A stretch of DNA of 64,000 bases. Origin: Burkholderia sp. SRS-46. GTDB lineage: Bacteria; Pseudomonadota; Gammaproteobacteria; Burkholderiales; Burkholderiaceae. Below are positions 47,599-57,471 of the stretch, piece by piece. Position numbers and translations under genes: made by a program. Where the stretch lies: positions 248,001 through 312,000 of the forward strand of contig NZ_PTXL01000008.1 in NCBI RefSeq assembly GCF_004343775.1. Reading direction: 5' to 3'. The notes under the pieces are model-generated. The model saw only the letters and a program-made list of their open reading frames with translations. It had not been told where the DNA came from and made no database searches. How positions within the stretch are numbered: position 1 is the first letter of the stretch; each line of letters begins with the position of its first letter.

Positions 47599-48856
47599 GC
47601 GCACTACGTCCGGCCTGCGCGCGCGTGCGGCGGCCGCGCTCGCAGCCGCGGCGCTTGCACTGCTGCCGCACGCGGCCGCCCGTGCGGCACCCGCGAAGCG
47701 GGCCAGTCCACCCGCGCCCTATTCGTTCGCCGTCGTCTCCGGCGTGCTCGGCTCGCCCGCGGACGAGCCCGCCGCCCAGCGCATGCTCGAAGCGATGGCG
47801 CGCGAGCGCAACCTGGCGTTCGTCGTGTACGCCGGCAACCTGAAGGGGACGAAGGAAGCATGCCGCGACGCGCTGTACATGCAGCGCGGCGCCCTGCTCG
47901 ACTCGGCGCGCGTGCCGCTCGTGTTCGTCCCCGGACGCGACGACTGGGTCACGTGCAACACCGCGGCAGGCGGTGGCTACGATCCGGTCGAGCGGCTCGA
48001 TTACCTGCGCCAGACGATGCTTGCCGACGCGGCGCTGCCCGATCCGGGTGCGCTGCAGATCACGCGCGAAAGCGAAGTCGCGCGCTTCCGGCCGTATCGC
48101 GAGAACGCGCGCTGGGTGCGCGACGACATCGTATTCGTCGCGCTCAACGCACCCGCACCGAACAATCACTTCTCAACGGCCGGCGGCCGCAACGGCGAGT
48201 TCGAGGACCGGATCATCGCGAACGGCTTCTGGATCGACCATGCGGCCGAATACGCGAAACGGCGCGATGCACGTGCGCTGGTGCTGATATTCGAAGGCGA
48301 TCCGCAATTCGATCGCTATGAACGCGCGGAGCGCTTTGCATGGCTGCGCTTCAACCGGCCGCGCGCACGCGATGGCTTTCGTGAACTGAAACGCACGCTG
48401 GTGAAGGCAGCGGCAACCTTTCGCGGCCCGATACTCGTGACGCATGCGAGCAGCGCACCGCTTGCGAACGGCTTCGTGATCGACCGTCCGCTGCGCGCCG
48501 ATGGCGGAGAACTCGTCGACAACGTGACGCGCGTCGCGATCGGGCCGCGCCAGCCGGCGAGTCAGTGGGTAAGGATCAGCGTGTCGCCCACACGGCAGAC
48601 GCTTTTCAACGTCAGCGTGCAGAACGTGCCGAAAAACCTGCCGGTGCCGCCGGCCTTGCCGGCCGCACCGCATGACGACGTGCCGCTGCCGCCGATGCCG
48701 GAGATTCCGGCATTGCCGGCGCTGCCGGACGCACCACCGCCGTCGGGCGACAGTGCTGCGCCATATGGCACGTCAGGCGCTTCAGGCCCTGCGCCGGCAC
48801 CCTACCCGGCCCCGACGCAAGGCGTGCCCGCCAGCTCAGTGCAGCGTGCGCCCTGA
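47579..48856 (+). CDS. Exported phosphoesterase-like protein with Pro-rich tail
   Basis: A 425-residue protein. An Arg-rich start and a signal peptide ([23 protein letters not shown], about 10-35) precede a calcineurin-like fold: [40 protein letters not shown] and [10 protein letters not shown] occupy the usual metal-motif places, but several metal ligands are replaced (GNLK, GRDDW), so it may be inactive. The last 80 residues are very Pro/Ala-rich. Translation starts inside mutS (20-bp overlap), and its 3' end overlaps slyD by 21 bp on the opposite strand. Function unknown. Confidence 0.78.
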   Translation: MPTGLRKRTTSGLRARAAAALAAAALALLPHAAARAAPAKRASPPAPYSFAVVSGVLGSPADEPAAQRMLEAMARERNLAFVVYAGNLKGTKEACRDALYMQRGALLDSARVPLVFVPGRDDWVTCNTAAGGGYDPVERLDYLRQTMLADAALPDPGALQITRESEVARFRPYRENARWVRDDIVFVALNAPAPNNHFSTAGGRNGEFEDRIIANGFWIDHAAEYAKRRDARALVLIFEGDPQFDRYERAERFAWLRFNRPRARDGFRELKRTLVKAAATFRGPILVTHASSAPLANGFVIDRPLRADGGELVDNVTRVAIGPRQPASQWVRISVSPTRQTLFNVSVQNVPKNLPVPPALPAAPHDDVPLPPMPEIPALPALPDAPPPSGDSAAPYGTSGASGPAPAPYPAPTQGVPASSVQRAP

Positions 48857-49378
48857 CGGTTCGCCGCCCTCGTCGTCCTCATCCTCGTCGACGATTTCCA
48901 GCCCGTCCGCGCCATGCGCGTGCTCGTGCTCGATTTCATCCTCGGTGGCCTGGCGAACGTCCTTCACGGTCAGCGAGAAACGCAGCGCCATGCCGGCGAG
49001 CGGATGGTTGCCGTCGAGCACGACCTTGTCCTCGGCGATGTCCGTCACCGTGTAGATCAGCGAATCGATCTCTTCGTCGGCGTCTTCCGGCGTGCCTTCG
49101 AACTGCATGCCCACTTCAAGCGGCTCGGGAAAACGATCGCGCGGCTCGATCTTCACGAGCTCCGGGTCGTAATCGCCGAACGCATCCTGCGGTTCCAGCT
49201 GGATCTGCGCCTGGTATCCCGGTTCCTGGCCATCAAGCTGTTCCTCGATCTTGGGGAACGTGCCATCATAGCCGCCGTGCAGATAGACCATCGGCTCGTC
49301 GCTTTCCTCGATCAGATTGCCTTGCGCATCCTGCAGCTTGTAAGCGACCGACACGACAGTGTTTTTTGCGATTTTCAT
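48836..49378 (-). CDS. slyD: FKBP-type peptidyl-prolyl isomerase, SlyD-like
   Basis: A 180-residue SlyD. The FKBP half begins KNTVVSVAYKLQDAQGNLI. The inserted IF chaperone domain (about 70-125) has EPQDAFGDYDPELVKIEPRDRF and DEEIDSL, and FKBP returns with VVLDGNHPLAGMALRF. The tail contains a short HEHAHG cluster and acidic runs rather than the long metal-binding tail of E. coli SlyD. Start 49378 has GGGAGA upstream. It catalyses proline isomerisation and may handle nickel. Confidence 0.92.
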   Translation of the reverse strand: MKIAKNTVVSVAYKLQDAQGNLIEESDEPMVYLHGGYDGTFPKIEEQLDGQEPGYQAQIQLEPQDAFGDYDPELVKIEPRDRFPEPLEVGMQFEGTPEDADEEIDSLIYTVTDIAEDKVVLDGNHPLAGMALRFSLTVKDVRQATEDEIEHEHAHGADGLEIVDEDEDDEGGEPSGRTLH

Positions 49379-49410
49379 CCAATTCTCCCAATTACAAGTC
49401 CCATTATACG

Positions 49411-50634
49411 ATGCGCAACCGGTCTCAAGCCGAACCGCGGGACGGCGCCGCCGCCTCAATCGGCGCGCCCCCCACCGATCTTCCCACGCCGCTGCTCGGC
49501 GGCCTCACCCCGGCGCAGTTCATGCGCCGTTACTGGCAGAAGAAGCCGCTGCTGATCCGCCAGGCGATCCCCGGCGTGACGCCCCCGCTGTCGCGCGATG
49601 CACTGTTCGAGCTGGCCGGCGACTACGACGCCGAAGCGCGGCTGATCACGCATTTTCGTAACAAGTGGCAACTGGCTCACGGCCCGTTCGAAGCCGACGC
49701 GCTGCCGCCCGCCACCCGCAAGGGCTGGAGCCTGCTGGTCCAGGGGCTCGACTTGCACGTCGACGCCGCGCGCGCGCTGCTCGAGCGCTTCCGCTTCATC
49801 CCGGATGCGCGTCTCGACGATCTGATGATCTCGTACGCGACGGACGGCGGCGGCGTCGGCCCGCACTTCGATTCGTATGACGTGTTCCTGCTGCAGGTCT
49901 CGGGCAAGCGCCGCTGGCGTATCGGCGCGCAGAAGGACCTGTCGCTGCAGCCGGGCGTGCCGCTGAAGATCCTCGAGCATTTCGAACCGAGCGAAGAGTG
50001 GGTGCTCGAACCGGGCGACATGCTCTACCTGCCGCCGCACATCGCGCACGACGGCGTGGCCGAAGGCGAGTGCATGACCTGCTCGGTCGGCTTCCGCGCC
50101 CCGTCCGCCGGAGAACTGGGCGCGCAGTTCCTCTACTACCTCGCGGAGCGCGGCGGCCTGCGTAACGGCGCGCGCAGCGACGACCTCTACCGCGACCCGA
50201 AGCAGCCCGCCGTCGACACGCCAGCGCAACTGCCGCCGGCGATGGTCGAGCGGGTCGCCGCGATCGTCAACGGCATCCGGTGGCGTGAACAGGACGTCGC
50301 CGAATTCCTCGGCTGCTACCTGAGCGAACCCAAATCGAACGTCGTTTTCGACCCGCCGGCACGCCCGCTTTCCGAGGCGGCATTCGTCGCGCAGGCAACA
50401 CGGCGCGGCGTATCTCTCGACAGACGCGCCGCATTGTTGTATAACGCGCGCTCGTACTTCATCAACGGCGAGGAAGAGCCGCTCGATCGGGCCGCCAAAT
50501 GGCTGCCCGAACTGGCCGATCAACGCCGAATGGAGGCGAAACGGTTTGTAACACTATCCAGGGATCCGTCCATGACAGCATTACTGCACGAGTGGTATTG
50601 TGCCGGCTGGATACGGGTCGGAGACCGGGATTAG
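49411..50634 (+). CDS. Ribosomal oxygenase (JmjC cupin), uL16 arginine hydroxylase RoxA/YcfD-like
   Basis: A 407-residue Fe(II)/2-oxoglutarate oxygenase. The cupin core has the HxD pair in GPHFDSYDVFLLQVSGKRRW, and the second metal His in YLPPHIAHDGVA. The YWQKKPLLIRQA start of the JmjC region and the C-terminal winged-helix region (YFINGEEEPLDRAAKWLPELAD) match YcfD, which hydroxylates an arginine of ribosomal protein L16. The ATG at 49411 is divergent from slyD by 32 bp. The substrate assignment is by family. Confidence 0.9.
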   Translation: MRNRSQAEPRDGAAASIGAPPTDLPTPLLGGLTPAQFMRRYWQKKPLLIRQAIPGVTPPLSRDALFELAGDYDAEARLITHFRNKWQLAHGPFEADALPPATRKGWSLLVQGLDLHVDAARALLERFRFIPDARLDDLMISYATDGGGVGPHFDSYDVFLLQVSGKRRWRIGAQKDLSLQPGVPLKILEHFEPSEEWVLEPGDMLYLPPHIAHDGVAEGECMTCSVGFRAPSAGELGAQFLYYLAERGGLRNGARSDDLYRDPKQPAVDTPAQLPPAMVERVAAIVNGIRWREQDVAEFLGCYLSEPKSNVVFDPPARPLSEAAFVAQATRRGVSLDRRAALLYNARSYFINGEEEPLDRAAKWLPELADQRRMEAKRFVTLSRDPSMTALLHEWYCAGWIRVGDRD

Positions 50635-50651
50635 TGTGAGTTGACCCGTAG

Positions 50652-50677
50652 CCCATGCAAATCAAAATTTGTATGGG
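50652..50677. promoter_or_regulatory. Inverted repeat upstream of the Ala-rich lipoprotein
   Basis: CCCATGCAAAT (50652-50662), loop CAAA, ATTTGTATGGG (50667-50677): 11 bp arms with one G/T wobble. It lies between two copies of TTGACCC (50641, 50690). It could be a regulator site or the roxA-like 3' hairpin. Confidence 0.5.
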
Positions 50678-50704
50678 AAAGACAACGTATTGACCCCGCA
50701 TTTG

Positions 50705-50733
50705 TCGACGGTCGATAGGAAAGTGCATATAAT
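50705..50733 (+). promoter_or_regulatory. Promoter of the Ala-rich lipoprotein gene
   Basis: A perfect -10 TATAAT at 50728-50733, with TCGACG at the 17-bp position as a weak -35. The predicted leader is about 125 nt, long enough to be regulated. Confidence 0.6.
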
Positions 50734-50864
50734 TTCCGCCCAAGCCGTAGGGAAGATTCACGCTCTAGAAGTGCGTCTCCACCAGCGGCCCAGGTCGGTG
50801 TTGGAGCACATTACCGGTATTGTTTCGCGCTGTTGCTTACCTTTAACCATAAAAGGACGTGATC

Positions 50865-51140
50865 ATGAAGAAATCCCTCCTCGTAGCTTCCCTGTTGGCT
50901 GCTGTTGCACTGGCTGCTTGCAACAAGAGCGCTGACCAAGCTGCTTCGTCGGCTGCTAGCGACGCTGCTGCTGCCGCTTCGTCGGCTGCTTCGGCAGTTG
51001 CTGGTGCTGCGAGCGACGCGACGGCTGCTGCGACGACTGCAGCTTCGTCGGCTACGGCTGCTGCGAGCGACGCAGCTGCTGCTGTGGCGTCGGCTGCTTC
51101 GGCAGCGACGGCTGCTCCGGCTTCGGGCGCAAGCCAGTAA
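50865..51140 (+). CDS. Small Ala/Ser-rich lipoprotein
   Basis: A 91-residue protein. The lipoprotein signal MKKSLLVASLLAAVALAAC gives a lipidated Cys19. The mature part is nearly all Ala, Ser, Asp and Thr in repeats such as SAASDAAAA and SSAASA, likely a helical or disordered tether. Codon choice is striking: GCT and TCG/GCG triplets dominate over the GCC preferred by neighbours, which suggests a highly expressed gene. AAAAGGA stands before the ATG, and a strong terminator follows. No known function; it is similar in kind to abundant small outer-membrane lipoproteins. Confidence 0.85.
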   Translation: MKKSLLVASLLAAVALAACNKSADQAASSAASDAAAAASSAASAVAGAASDATAAATTAASSATAAASDAAAAVASAASAATAAPASGASQ

Positions 51141-51158
51141 GCCTCAGCATCAGCTGAA

Positions 51159-51187
51159 AAAAAACCGGCCTGAGGGCCGGTTTTTTT
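51159..51187. terminator. Strong terminator after the lipoprotein
   Basis: AAACCGGCC, short loop, GGCCGGTTT, with an A8 run on the left and T7 on the right. It can act on both the lipoprotein (+) and the MBL hydrolase (-) transcripts. Confidence 0.9.
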
Positions 51188-51251
51188 ACGTCTGCAGGTT
51201 TTGTGCGGGCAAGCGGCCGATTCCGGGCCGCCGGGCCAGCCTGCGGCCCGC

Positions 51252-52028
51252 CTACCCCAGCCCGAGCCAGTCGAAGCCTGCCTCCTGCGATGCGACGACC
51301 ACGTCGCTCCCGTCGGTGCCCAGCACGCCCCCGAACGCCTGGCGGGCGAGCTCCGGCAGGTTGTTCTGCTGGCTCAGGTGGGCCGCGACGAGGTGGCGCA
51401 GGCGGCTGCGCTCGAGCGACGCGAGGATCCCCGCCGCCGCATCGTTGCTCAGGTGGCCATGACTGCCGCCGATCCGCGCCTTCAGCGACTGCGGATAGCG
51501 GCTCGCGGCCAGCATCGCGGTGTCGTGGTTGGATTCGAGCACCAGCGCGTCACAGCCGCTCAGGACGGCCGTAATGTGCGGCGTGGAGGTACCCACGTCG
51601 GTCAGCACGCCGAGGCGGCTGCAGCCGTCCATGAACACGAACTGGAGAGGCTCCCGGGCATCGTGCGGCACCGTATAGGGTTGCACGGCCAGATCGCGTA
51701 TCTGGGCCGTCTCGTCGCCCCACAGCACGTGCAGGTCGACGTCCGCTTCGTCCGCGCCAACCGCGCGCGCGGTACCCCAGCTCATGTAGAGCGGCAGCGA
51801 CGCGCGCCGGGCGAGCGTCAGTGCGCTGCCGACATGATCGCTGTGCTCGTGGGTGATGAGGATCGCATCGAGATCGTCGATGCCGAGATTCAGGCGGCCG
51901 AGCCGGCGCTCGACCTCCTTGGCCGAAAAGCCGCAGTCGAGCAGCACGCGGGTGGTGGTCGTGCCGCTCGCGGCTTCGACCACCAGTGCATTGCCTTCGC
52001 TGCCGCTTCCGAGGCTGGCGAATCGCAC
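51252..52028 (-). CDS. Metallo-beta-lactamase-fold hydrolase (YycJ/WalJ-like)
   Basis: A 258-residue MBL-fold protein. The metal motif is LITHEHSDHVGSA (HxHxDH), with SNHDTAML and RIGGSHGHLSNDAAAG further on, and a final His in VAAHLSQQNN. The N-terminus MRFASLGSGSEGNALVVE is typical of the YycJ class, which has 5' exonuclease-type members. It is followed by a shared terminator, and its start lies just downstream of bamC. The exact substrate is unknown. Confidence 0.86.
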   Translation of the reverse strand: MRFASLGSGSEGNALVVEAASGTTTTRVLLDCGFSAKEVERRLGRLNLGIDDLDAILITHEHSDHVGSALTLARRASLPLYMSWGTARAVGADEADVDLHVLWGDETAQIRDLAVQPYTVPHDAREPLQFVFMDGCSRLGVLTDVGTSTPHITAVLSGCDALVLESNHDTAMLAASRYPQSLKARIGGSHGHLSNDAAAGILASLERSRLRHLVAAHLSQQNNLPELARQAFGGVLGTDGSDVVVASQEAGFDWLGLG

Positions 52029-52032
52029 GCGC

Positions 52033-53178
52033 TTAGTTCAATTGCGCGTGGAGCAGCGAGATGATTCGCTGGGCGTCCGACGAGTTGTCGATCTGGCCGT
52101 TCGCGTCGACGACCGCGACCTGCGTGCCGCCGCTGCCCTGCGCGCGCACGTTGACGACGTATTCCTTGCCCGGCTTCGCGGCCGACGGGCCGCCGTAGAA
52201 CAGCTTGCCGAACAGGCCGTCGCGCTTCAGCTCTTCCATCGAATTCGCGTAGCGCACGCGATACACGCCCTTCTCGCGATCGCGGCTGTCGACCGTGAAG
52301 TTGGTGCGGTCGAGCGCGAGGCCGACGCGCAGCCACGCGCGATCGAACGACTCGGCCAGCTGCAGCGTCGCCGCGCCAGCGCTCGAGTCGAGGACCTGCG
52401 CGGGCGCCGTCGCCGGCTTCGCGTCGGTCAGCATCTGCTTCGCCTGCGCTTCGGTCAGGCCGAATTTCTGCATCAGCTTGGTCAGGAACACCGCCTCCAG
52501 CACCGGATTGCGCGGACGCTCCTCCCAGCGCGACGACGTGCCGCCCTGCGGGCCGACCATCATCTCCTCCATCGCGCTGTGCGTGATCGAGATGTCGGTA
52601 TTGCCGTCCGGCGTGCGGTTCACGAGCGTGCGGAAGCGGTCGCGGGTGCCGGACGAATACACGAAGTCGACGACCTTGCCGATCGTGCGGCGGAACCAGT
52701 CGTCAGGAATGTTCGCGCGGTTTTCCGCCCAGTCGGTGACCATGATGCCGGTCGACGGCGCATCGGTCTTCAGCGAGAACCCGCTGTCCTGCCAGAAATC
52801 CTTCAGGAGCGGCCACAGCTGCTCCGGCGTGCGGCCGTCGACGACGAGCCAGCGATGGTCGCCGTCGCGCTCGATGTGCATGCCGAGTGGATCCTGCGCG
52901 GTCGGCACGCCGTCCGTCGCGTTGCCGGCTGCCGTCGCGACGCGCGGCGGCAGCGAGCCGAGGCCGGCGTTGACCGGCGGCGCGACGAATTGCTGGCCCG
53001 TCGGCACCGGGTTCAGGTCGCTCGGCACCGCGAGCGGCGGCGCCGAGCCGGTGTTCTTGTAGTTGACCTTGTCGGGAGCCAGATAGTCGTTCAGCGTATC
53101 GCAGCCGGCGAGCGCGCCCAGCGCAAGCGCCACCACCGAAACCTGGATGGCGCGAGAGGAAAAGGCGAAACGTTTCAT
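52033..53178 (-). CDS. bamC: Outer membrane protein assembly factor BamC
   Basis: A 381-residue lipoprotein of the BAM complex. The lipobox LGALAGCD gives Cys26. The unstructured N-terminal region (NYKNTGSAPPLAVPSDL) is followed by two helix-grip domains: the first with HIERDGDHRWLVVDGRTPEQLWPLLKDFW, the second with TLQLAESFDRAWLRVGLALD. The start at 53178 has AAGGAT upstream. It sits directly after dapA, as nlpB does in E. coli. Confidence 0.93.
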   Translation of the reverse strand: MKRFAFSSRAIQVSVVALALGALAGCDTLNDYLAPDKVNYKNTGSAPPLAVPSDLNPVPTGQQFVAPPVNAGLGSLPPRVATAAGNATDGVPTAQDPLGMHIERDGDHRWLVVDGRTPEQLWPLLKDFWQDSGFSLKTDAPSTGIMVTDWAENRANIPDDWFRRTIGKVVDFVYSSGTRDRFRTLVNRTPDGNTDISITHSAMEEMMVGPQGGTSSRWEERPRNPVLEAVFLTKLMQKFGLTEAQAKQMLTDAKPATAPAQVLDSSAGAATLQLAESFDRAWLRVGLALDRTNFTVDSRDREKGVYRVRYANSMEELKRDGLFGKLFYGGPSAAKPGKEYVVNVRAQGSGGTQVAVVDANGQIDNSSDAQRIISLLHAQLN

Positions 53179-53285
53179 GAAATCCTTCGTCTTGCTAGAA
53201 CGCTCGTCAGGAGCGGCGCCGGACGGAGCCGGCCGGTGCGGGTTGATCGGGTTGGAATCGGCGGCCGCGGCGCGGCCGCCGCAAC

Positions 53286-54191
<906 letters not shown>

Positions 54192-54237
54192 GAAACGCGA
54201 TTGATTTAGAACCGGTAAACGTTGAGATTGTAGCGGA

Positions 54238-54849
54238 TTAGCCGGGCAGTTCGAAACGCGGAATACCCGCCTCCGACCCCGGAACCGCCCCGTCGCGCAC
54301 CGCGCAGATGCGCTGGATGAACGCCGCGCGCGGCGCGGCGATGAAACCGTCTTCGTACGCCACCACCCGCAGCCGGCCGCGCACCGCTTCCAGCAGTTCG
54401 CCCGGCGCGAGCAGGAACGCGGGATTGGACGGCTTGCCGACCGTTTCGTTTCCTTGCGCGAAGGTTTCGTAGATCAGCACCCCGCCCGGCGCCAGCGCGT
54501 CGAGCAGATAGGGCCAGAGCGGACGATGCAGGTAATTCGTGACGACCACGGCCGCGAACTGCGTGCCGGCGGCCAGCGGCCACGGCGCGCCTTCGAGATC
54601 GGCGTCGCGCGCGTCCACGCCCGGGATCGCGCGCAACGCGCCGAGCGCGGCCGGATCGCGCTCGAGCGCGACGACCGGATGCCCGCGCGACGCGAACCAG
54701 CGCGCATGCCGCCCGCCGCCCGCGGCGACATCCAGCACCGCGCCGCCGGCCGGGACCAGCCGGGCCCAGCCGGCGACCCAGCCCGACGGCTCGGCTAGCA
54801 CGACGTGCCCGCCGCCGGCCGCGATCACGGGTTCGCGCAGGCCGCTCAC
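54238..54849 (-). CDS. Class I SAM-dependent methyltransferase, coupled to trpS
   Basis: A 203-residue methyltransferase. Motif I is [14 protein letters not shown], motif [10 protein letters not shown], and the later strand [18 protein letters not shown] followed by [14 protein letters not shown] resembles TehB-type enzymes. It probably starts at GTG 54849, overlapping the trpS stop by four bases (GTGA), so translation is coupled. The substrate is unknown. Confidence 0.83.
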   Translation of the reverse strand: MSGLREPVIAAGGGHVVLAEPSGWVAGWARLVPAGGAVLDVAAGGGRHARWFASRGHPVVALERDPAALGALRAIPGVDARDADLEGAPWPLAAGTQFAAVVVTNYLHRPLWPYLLDALAPGGVLIYETFAQGNETVGKPSNPAFLLAPGELLEAVRGRLRVVAYEDGFIAAPRAAFIQRICAVRDGAVPGSEAGIPRFELPG

Positions 54850-56048
54850 GAGTACGACAGGCCCATCGCGTCGCGCACGTCGCGCATCGTCTCCGTCGCG
54901 TACTTGCGCGCCTTGTCGCAGCCGTCGGCCACGATCGCGCGCAGCAGCGACGGATCGTCCATGTACTTCTGCGCGCGCTCGAGCATCGGCTGCTGCTCGC
55001 GCAGGATCCCTTCGACCACCGGCTGCTTGCAGTCGAGGCAGCCGATGCCCGCCGAGCGGCAGCCCTTCTGCACCCACTCGTGCGTCGCTTCGTCCGTGTA
55101 GACCTGGTGCAGCTGCCACACCGGGCACTTGTCCGGATCGCCCGGATCGGTGCGGCGCACGCGCGCCGGGTCGGTCGGCATCGTGCGGACCTTCTTGGTG
55201 ATCGTCTCCGCGTCCTCGCGCAGGCCGATCGTGTTGCCGTACGACTTCGACATCTTCTGGCCGTCGAGGCCCGGCATACGCGACGCCTCGGTCAGCAGCG
55301 CCTGCGGCTCGATCAGGATGATCTTGCGTGCGCCTTCAAGATAGCCGAACAGGCGCTCGCGGTCGCTCATCGACAGGCTCTGCGATTCCTGCAGCATCGC
55401 GCGGGCCTGCTCGAGCGCCTCGTCGTCGCCTTCCTGCTGGTACGCGTTGCGCAGCTCGTGATACAGCTTCGCGCGCTTGCCGCCCAGCTTCTTCGCGGCG
55501 TCGAGCGCCTTCTCCTCGAACCCGGGCTCGCGGCCGTACAGGTAGTTGAAGCGGCGCGCGATCTCGCGCGTCATCTCGACGTGCGGCACCTGGTCCTCGC
55601 CGACCGGCACGAGCGAGCCGCGGTACAGCAGGATGTCCGCCGCCATCAGCACCGGGTAGCCGAGGAAGCCGTAGGTCGACAGGTCCTTGTCCTTCAGCTT
55701 CTCCATCTGCTCCTTGTAGGTCGGCACGCGCTCGAGCCAGCCGAGCGGCGTGCTCATGCCGAGCAGCAGCGCGAGTTCCGCGTGCTCGGGCACCTTGCTC
55801 TGGATGAACAGCGTCGCCTGCGCCGGGTCGATGCCGGATGCGAGCCAGTCGATCAGCACGTCCCACACGTTCTTCTCGATGACCTCGGGCGTTTCGTAGT
55901 GCGTCGTCAGCGCATGCCAGTCGACCACGCAGAAGAAGCACGGGTACTCGGACTGCAGCTTCACCCAGTTTTTCAGCACGCCGTGGTAGTGGCCGAGGTG
56001 CAGCGACCCGGTGGGCCGCATGCCGGAGAAAATACGATCTGGGAACAT
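54846..56048 (-). CDS. trpS: Tryptophanyl-tRNA synthetase
   Basis: A 400-residue class I synthetase. Motifs: FSGMRPTGSLHLGHYHG (HIGH type) and GQKMSKSYGNT (KMSKS type). It is longer than the E. coli enzyme by about 65 residues, mainly an insert with CPVWQLHQVYTDEATHEWVQKGCRSAGIGCLDCK, whose cysteines could bind zinc. That insert is common in beta-proteobacterial TrpS. The rhomboid-unrelated M50 protease lies just upstream. Confidence 0.95.
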   Translation of the reverse strand: MFPDRIFSGMRPTGSLHLGHYHGVLKNWVKLQSEYPCFFCVVDWHALTTHYETPEVIEKNVWDVLIDWLASGIDPAQATLFIQSKVPEHAELALLLGMSTPLGWLERVPTYKEQMEKLKDKDLSTYGFLGYPVLMAADILLYRGSLVPVGEDQVPHVEMTREIARRFNYLYGREPGFEEKALDAAKKLGGKRAKLYHELRNAYQQEGDDEALEQARAMLQESQSLSMSDRERLFGYLEGARKIILIEPQALLTEASRMPGLDGQKMSKSYGNTIGLREDAETITKKVRTMPTDPARVRRTDPGDPDKCPVWQLHQVYTDEATHEWVQKGCRSAGIGCLDCKQPVVEGILREQQPMLERAQKYMDDPSLLRAIVADGCDKARKYATETMRDVRDAMGLSYS

Positions 56049-56056
56049 GGTTGTCG

Positions 56057-56719
56057 TTAGAAAAGCGAGGCGAAAGGAGTCAGGATGGCGGACACGACGT
56101 CATAGCCCACGTTGACGAGCGGACGCAGCCAGAATTTTGTCAGCACGCCCGTCGTGACCAGCACGAGGACGATGATGAAGCCGTACGGCTCGATGCGCGA
56201 CAGCGCGATCGATTGCTTCGGCGGCAGCAGCGCCGCCAGAATGCGGCCGCCGTCGAGCGGCGGCAACGGGAACAGGTTCAGCACGCCGAGCACGAGGTTC
56301 ACGCTGACGCCGGCGAGCGCCATGCGCGTGAAGAACGGCTCGTCGACGCTCGCGGCGGCGAGCACGACGCTCAGCACGCCCCACAGCAGCGCCTGCACGA
56401 AGTTGCACGCGGGGCCCGCGAGCGACACCCACAGGCTGCCCCAGCGCGGGTTGCGCAGGTTGCGGAACGCTACCGGCACCGGCTTGGCATAGCCGAACAG
56501 GAATGCGCCGCCGGTCAGGAAATACATCGCGAGCGGAATCGCGATCGTGCCGATCGGGTCGATGTGGCGCATCGGGTTGAACGACACGCGCCCCATCATG
56601 TAGGCGGTGTTGTCGCCAAGCAGGCGGGCGGCGTAGCCGTGCGCGGCCTCGTGCAGCGTGATCGCGAAGATCACCGGCAGCGCGTAGACGGCGATGGTCT
56701 GTATCAGGGAAGCGTCCAT
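56057..56719 (-). CDS. Site-2 protease family (M50) membrane metallopeptidase
   Basis: A 220-residue integral membrane zinc protease with about five to six helices. The active-site motif is ITLHEAAHGYAAR (HExxH) in an N-terminal helix, and the second metal motif is NLFPLPPLDGGRI (NxxPxxxLDG). It is a minimal S2P of the FbpA/YwhC-like bacterial group with no PDZ domain. Such enzymes cut within membranes, but substrates here are unknown. It is on the trpS strand, 8 bp upstream. Confidence 0.9.
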   Translation of the reverse strand: MDASLIQTIAVYALPVIFAITLHEAAHGYAARLLGDNTAYMMGRVSFNPMRHIDPIGTIAIPLAMYFLTGGAFLFGYAKPVPVAFRNLRNPRWGSLWVSLAGPACNFVQALLWGVLSVVLAAASVDEPFFTRMALAGVSVNLVLGVLNLFPLPPLDGGRILAALLPPKQSIALSRIEPYGFIIVLVLVTTGVLTKFWLRPLVNVGYDVVSAILTPFASLF

Positions 56720-56769
56720 ATCGCGTTATTGTAACAAGCGCAATCGCGCGGAAACGGAATGGCGCGAGC

Positions 56770-57399
56770 TTACGCCGACAGGCCGAACGGCTCGAGCGGC
56801 CCGCGCCCGGCGCGCACGAGTTGCGGCTCCTCGTCCGTCAGGTCGATCACCGTCGACGGTTCGCGCGGGCAGGCGCCGCCGTCGATCACGAGATCGACCT
56901 GCTTCTCGAGCCGCTCGCGGATCTCGTCCGGATCGTTGAGCGGATCCGTATCGGGCGGCAGGATCAGCGTCGTGCCGAGCAGCGGCTGGCCGAGCGATTC
57001 GAGCAGCGCGAGCGTGATCGCGTGCTCCGGCACCCGCAGCCCGATCGTCTTGCGCGACGGATGCGACAGCCGCCGCGGCACCTCCTTCGTCGCCTGCAGG
57101 ATGAACACGTACGGGCCCGGCGTCACCGACTTGATCAGCCGGTACTGCCGGTTGTCCACCATCGCGAAGTTCGCGAGTTCCGACAGGTCGCGCACCAGCA
57201 GCGACAGGTGCTGCTTGTCGTCGAGGCCGCGAATGCGGCGCACCCGCTCGACCGCGTCCTTGTCGTCGAGGTGGCATGCGAGCGCGTAGCTCGAATCGGT
57301 CGGCATCGCGACCACCCCGCCCTTGTTGATGATTTCCACCGCCTGCTTGATCAGGCGCGGCTGCGGATTATCCGGATGAATCCTGAAGAACTGGGACAT
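56770..57399 (-). CDS. yciO: YciO-like (Sua5/YrdC) protein
   Basis: A 209-residue YrdC-domain protein close in length and sequence style to E. coli YciO: it starts MSQFFRIHPDNPQPRLIKQAV and has MPTDSSYALAC, the KKTIGLRVP-like RKTIGLRVPEH and DLVIDGGACPREPSTVIDLT. Related enzymes make threonylcarbamoyl-AMP for tRNA t6A, but YciO itself is only a paralogue of TsaC. The gene lies beside the RNase AM-like phosphatase, as in E. coli. Confidence 0.88.
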   Translation of the reverse strand: MSQFFRIHPDNPQPRLIKQAVEIINKGGVVAMPTDSSYALACHLDDKDAVERVRRIRGLDDKQHLSLLVRDLSELANFAMVDNRQYRLIKSVTPGPYVFILQATKEVPRRLSHPSRKTIGLRVPEHAITLALLESLGQPLLGTTLILPPDTDPLNDPDEIRERLEKQVDLVIDGGACPREPSTVIDLTDEEPQLVRAGRGPLEPFGLSA

Positions 57400-57471
57400 G
57401 GGGGCAGGTAAAGAGGGAATGATCGGGTGCGCGCCGCGCCCGCGGCACGCGCGGCCGGCGGCCGCGGCAGG

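Noticed and set aside
50669-50935. An 88-codon frame overlapping the start of the Ala-rich lipoprotein
   Set aside because: It covers the promoter and leader, has no ribosome-binding site, and ends in Cys-rich nonsense from reading GCT-rich codons out of frame.
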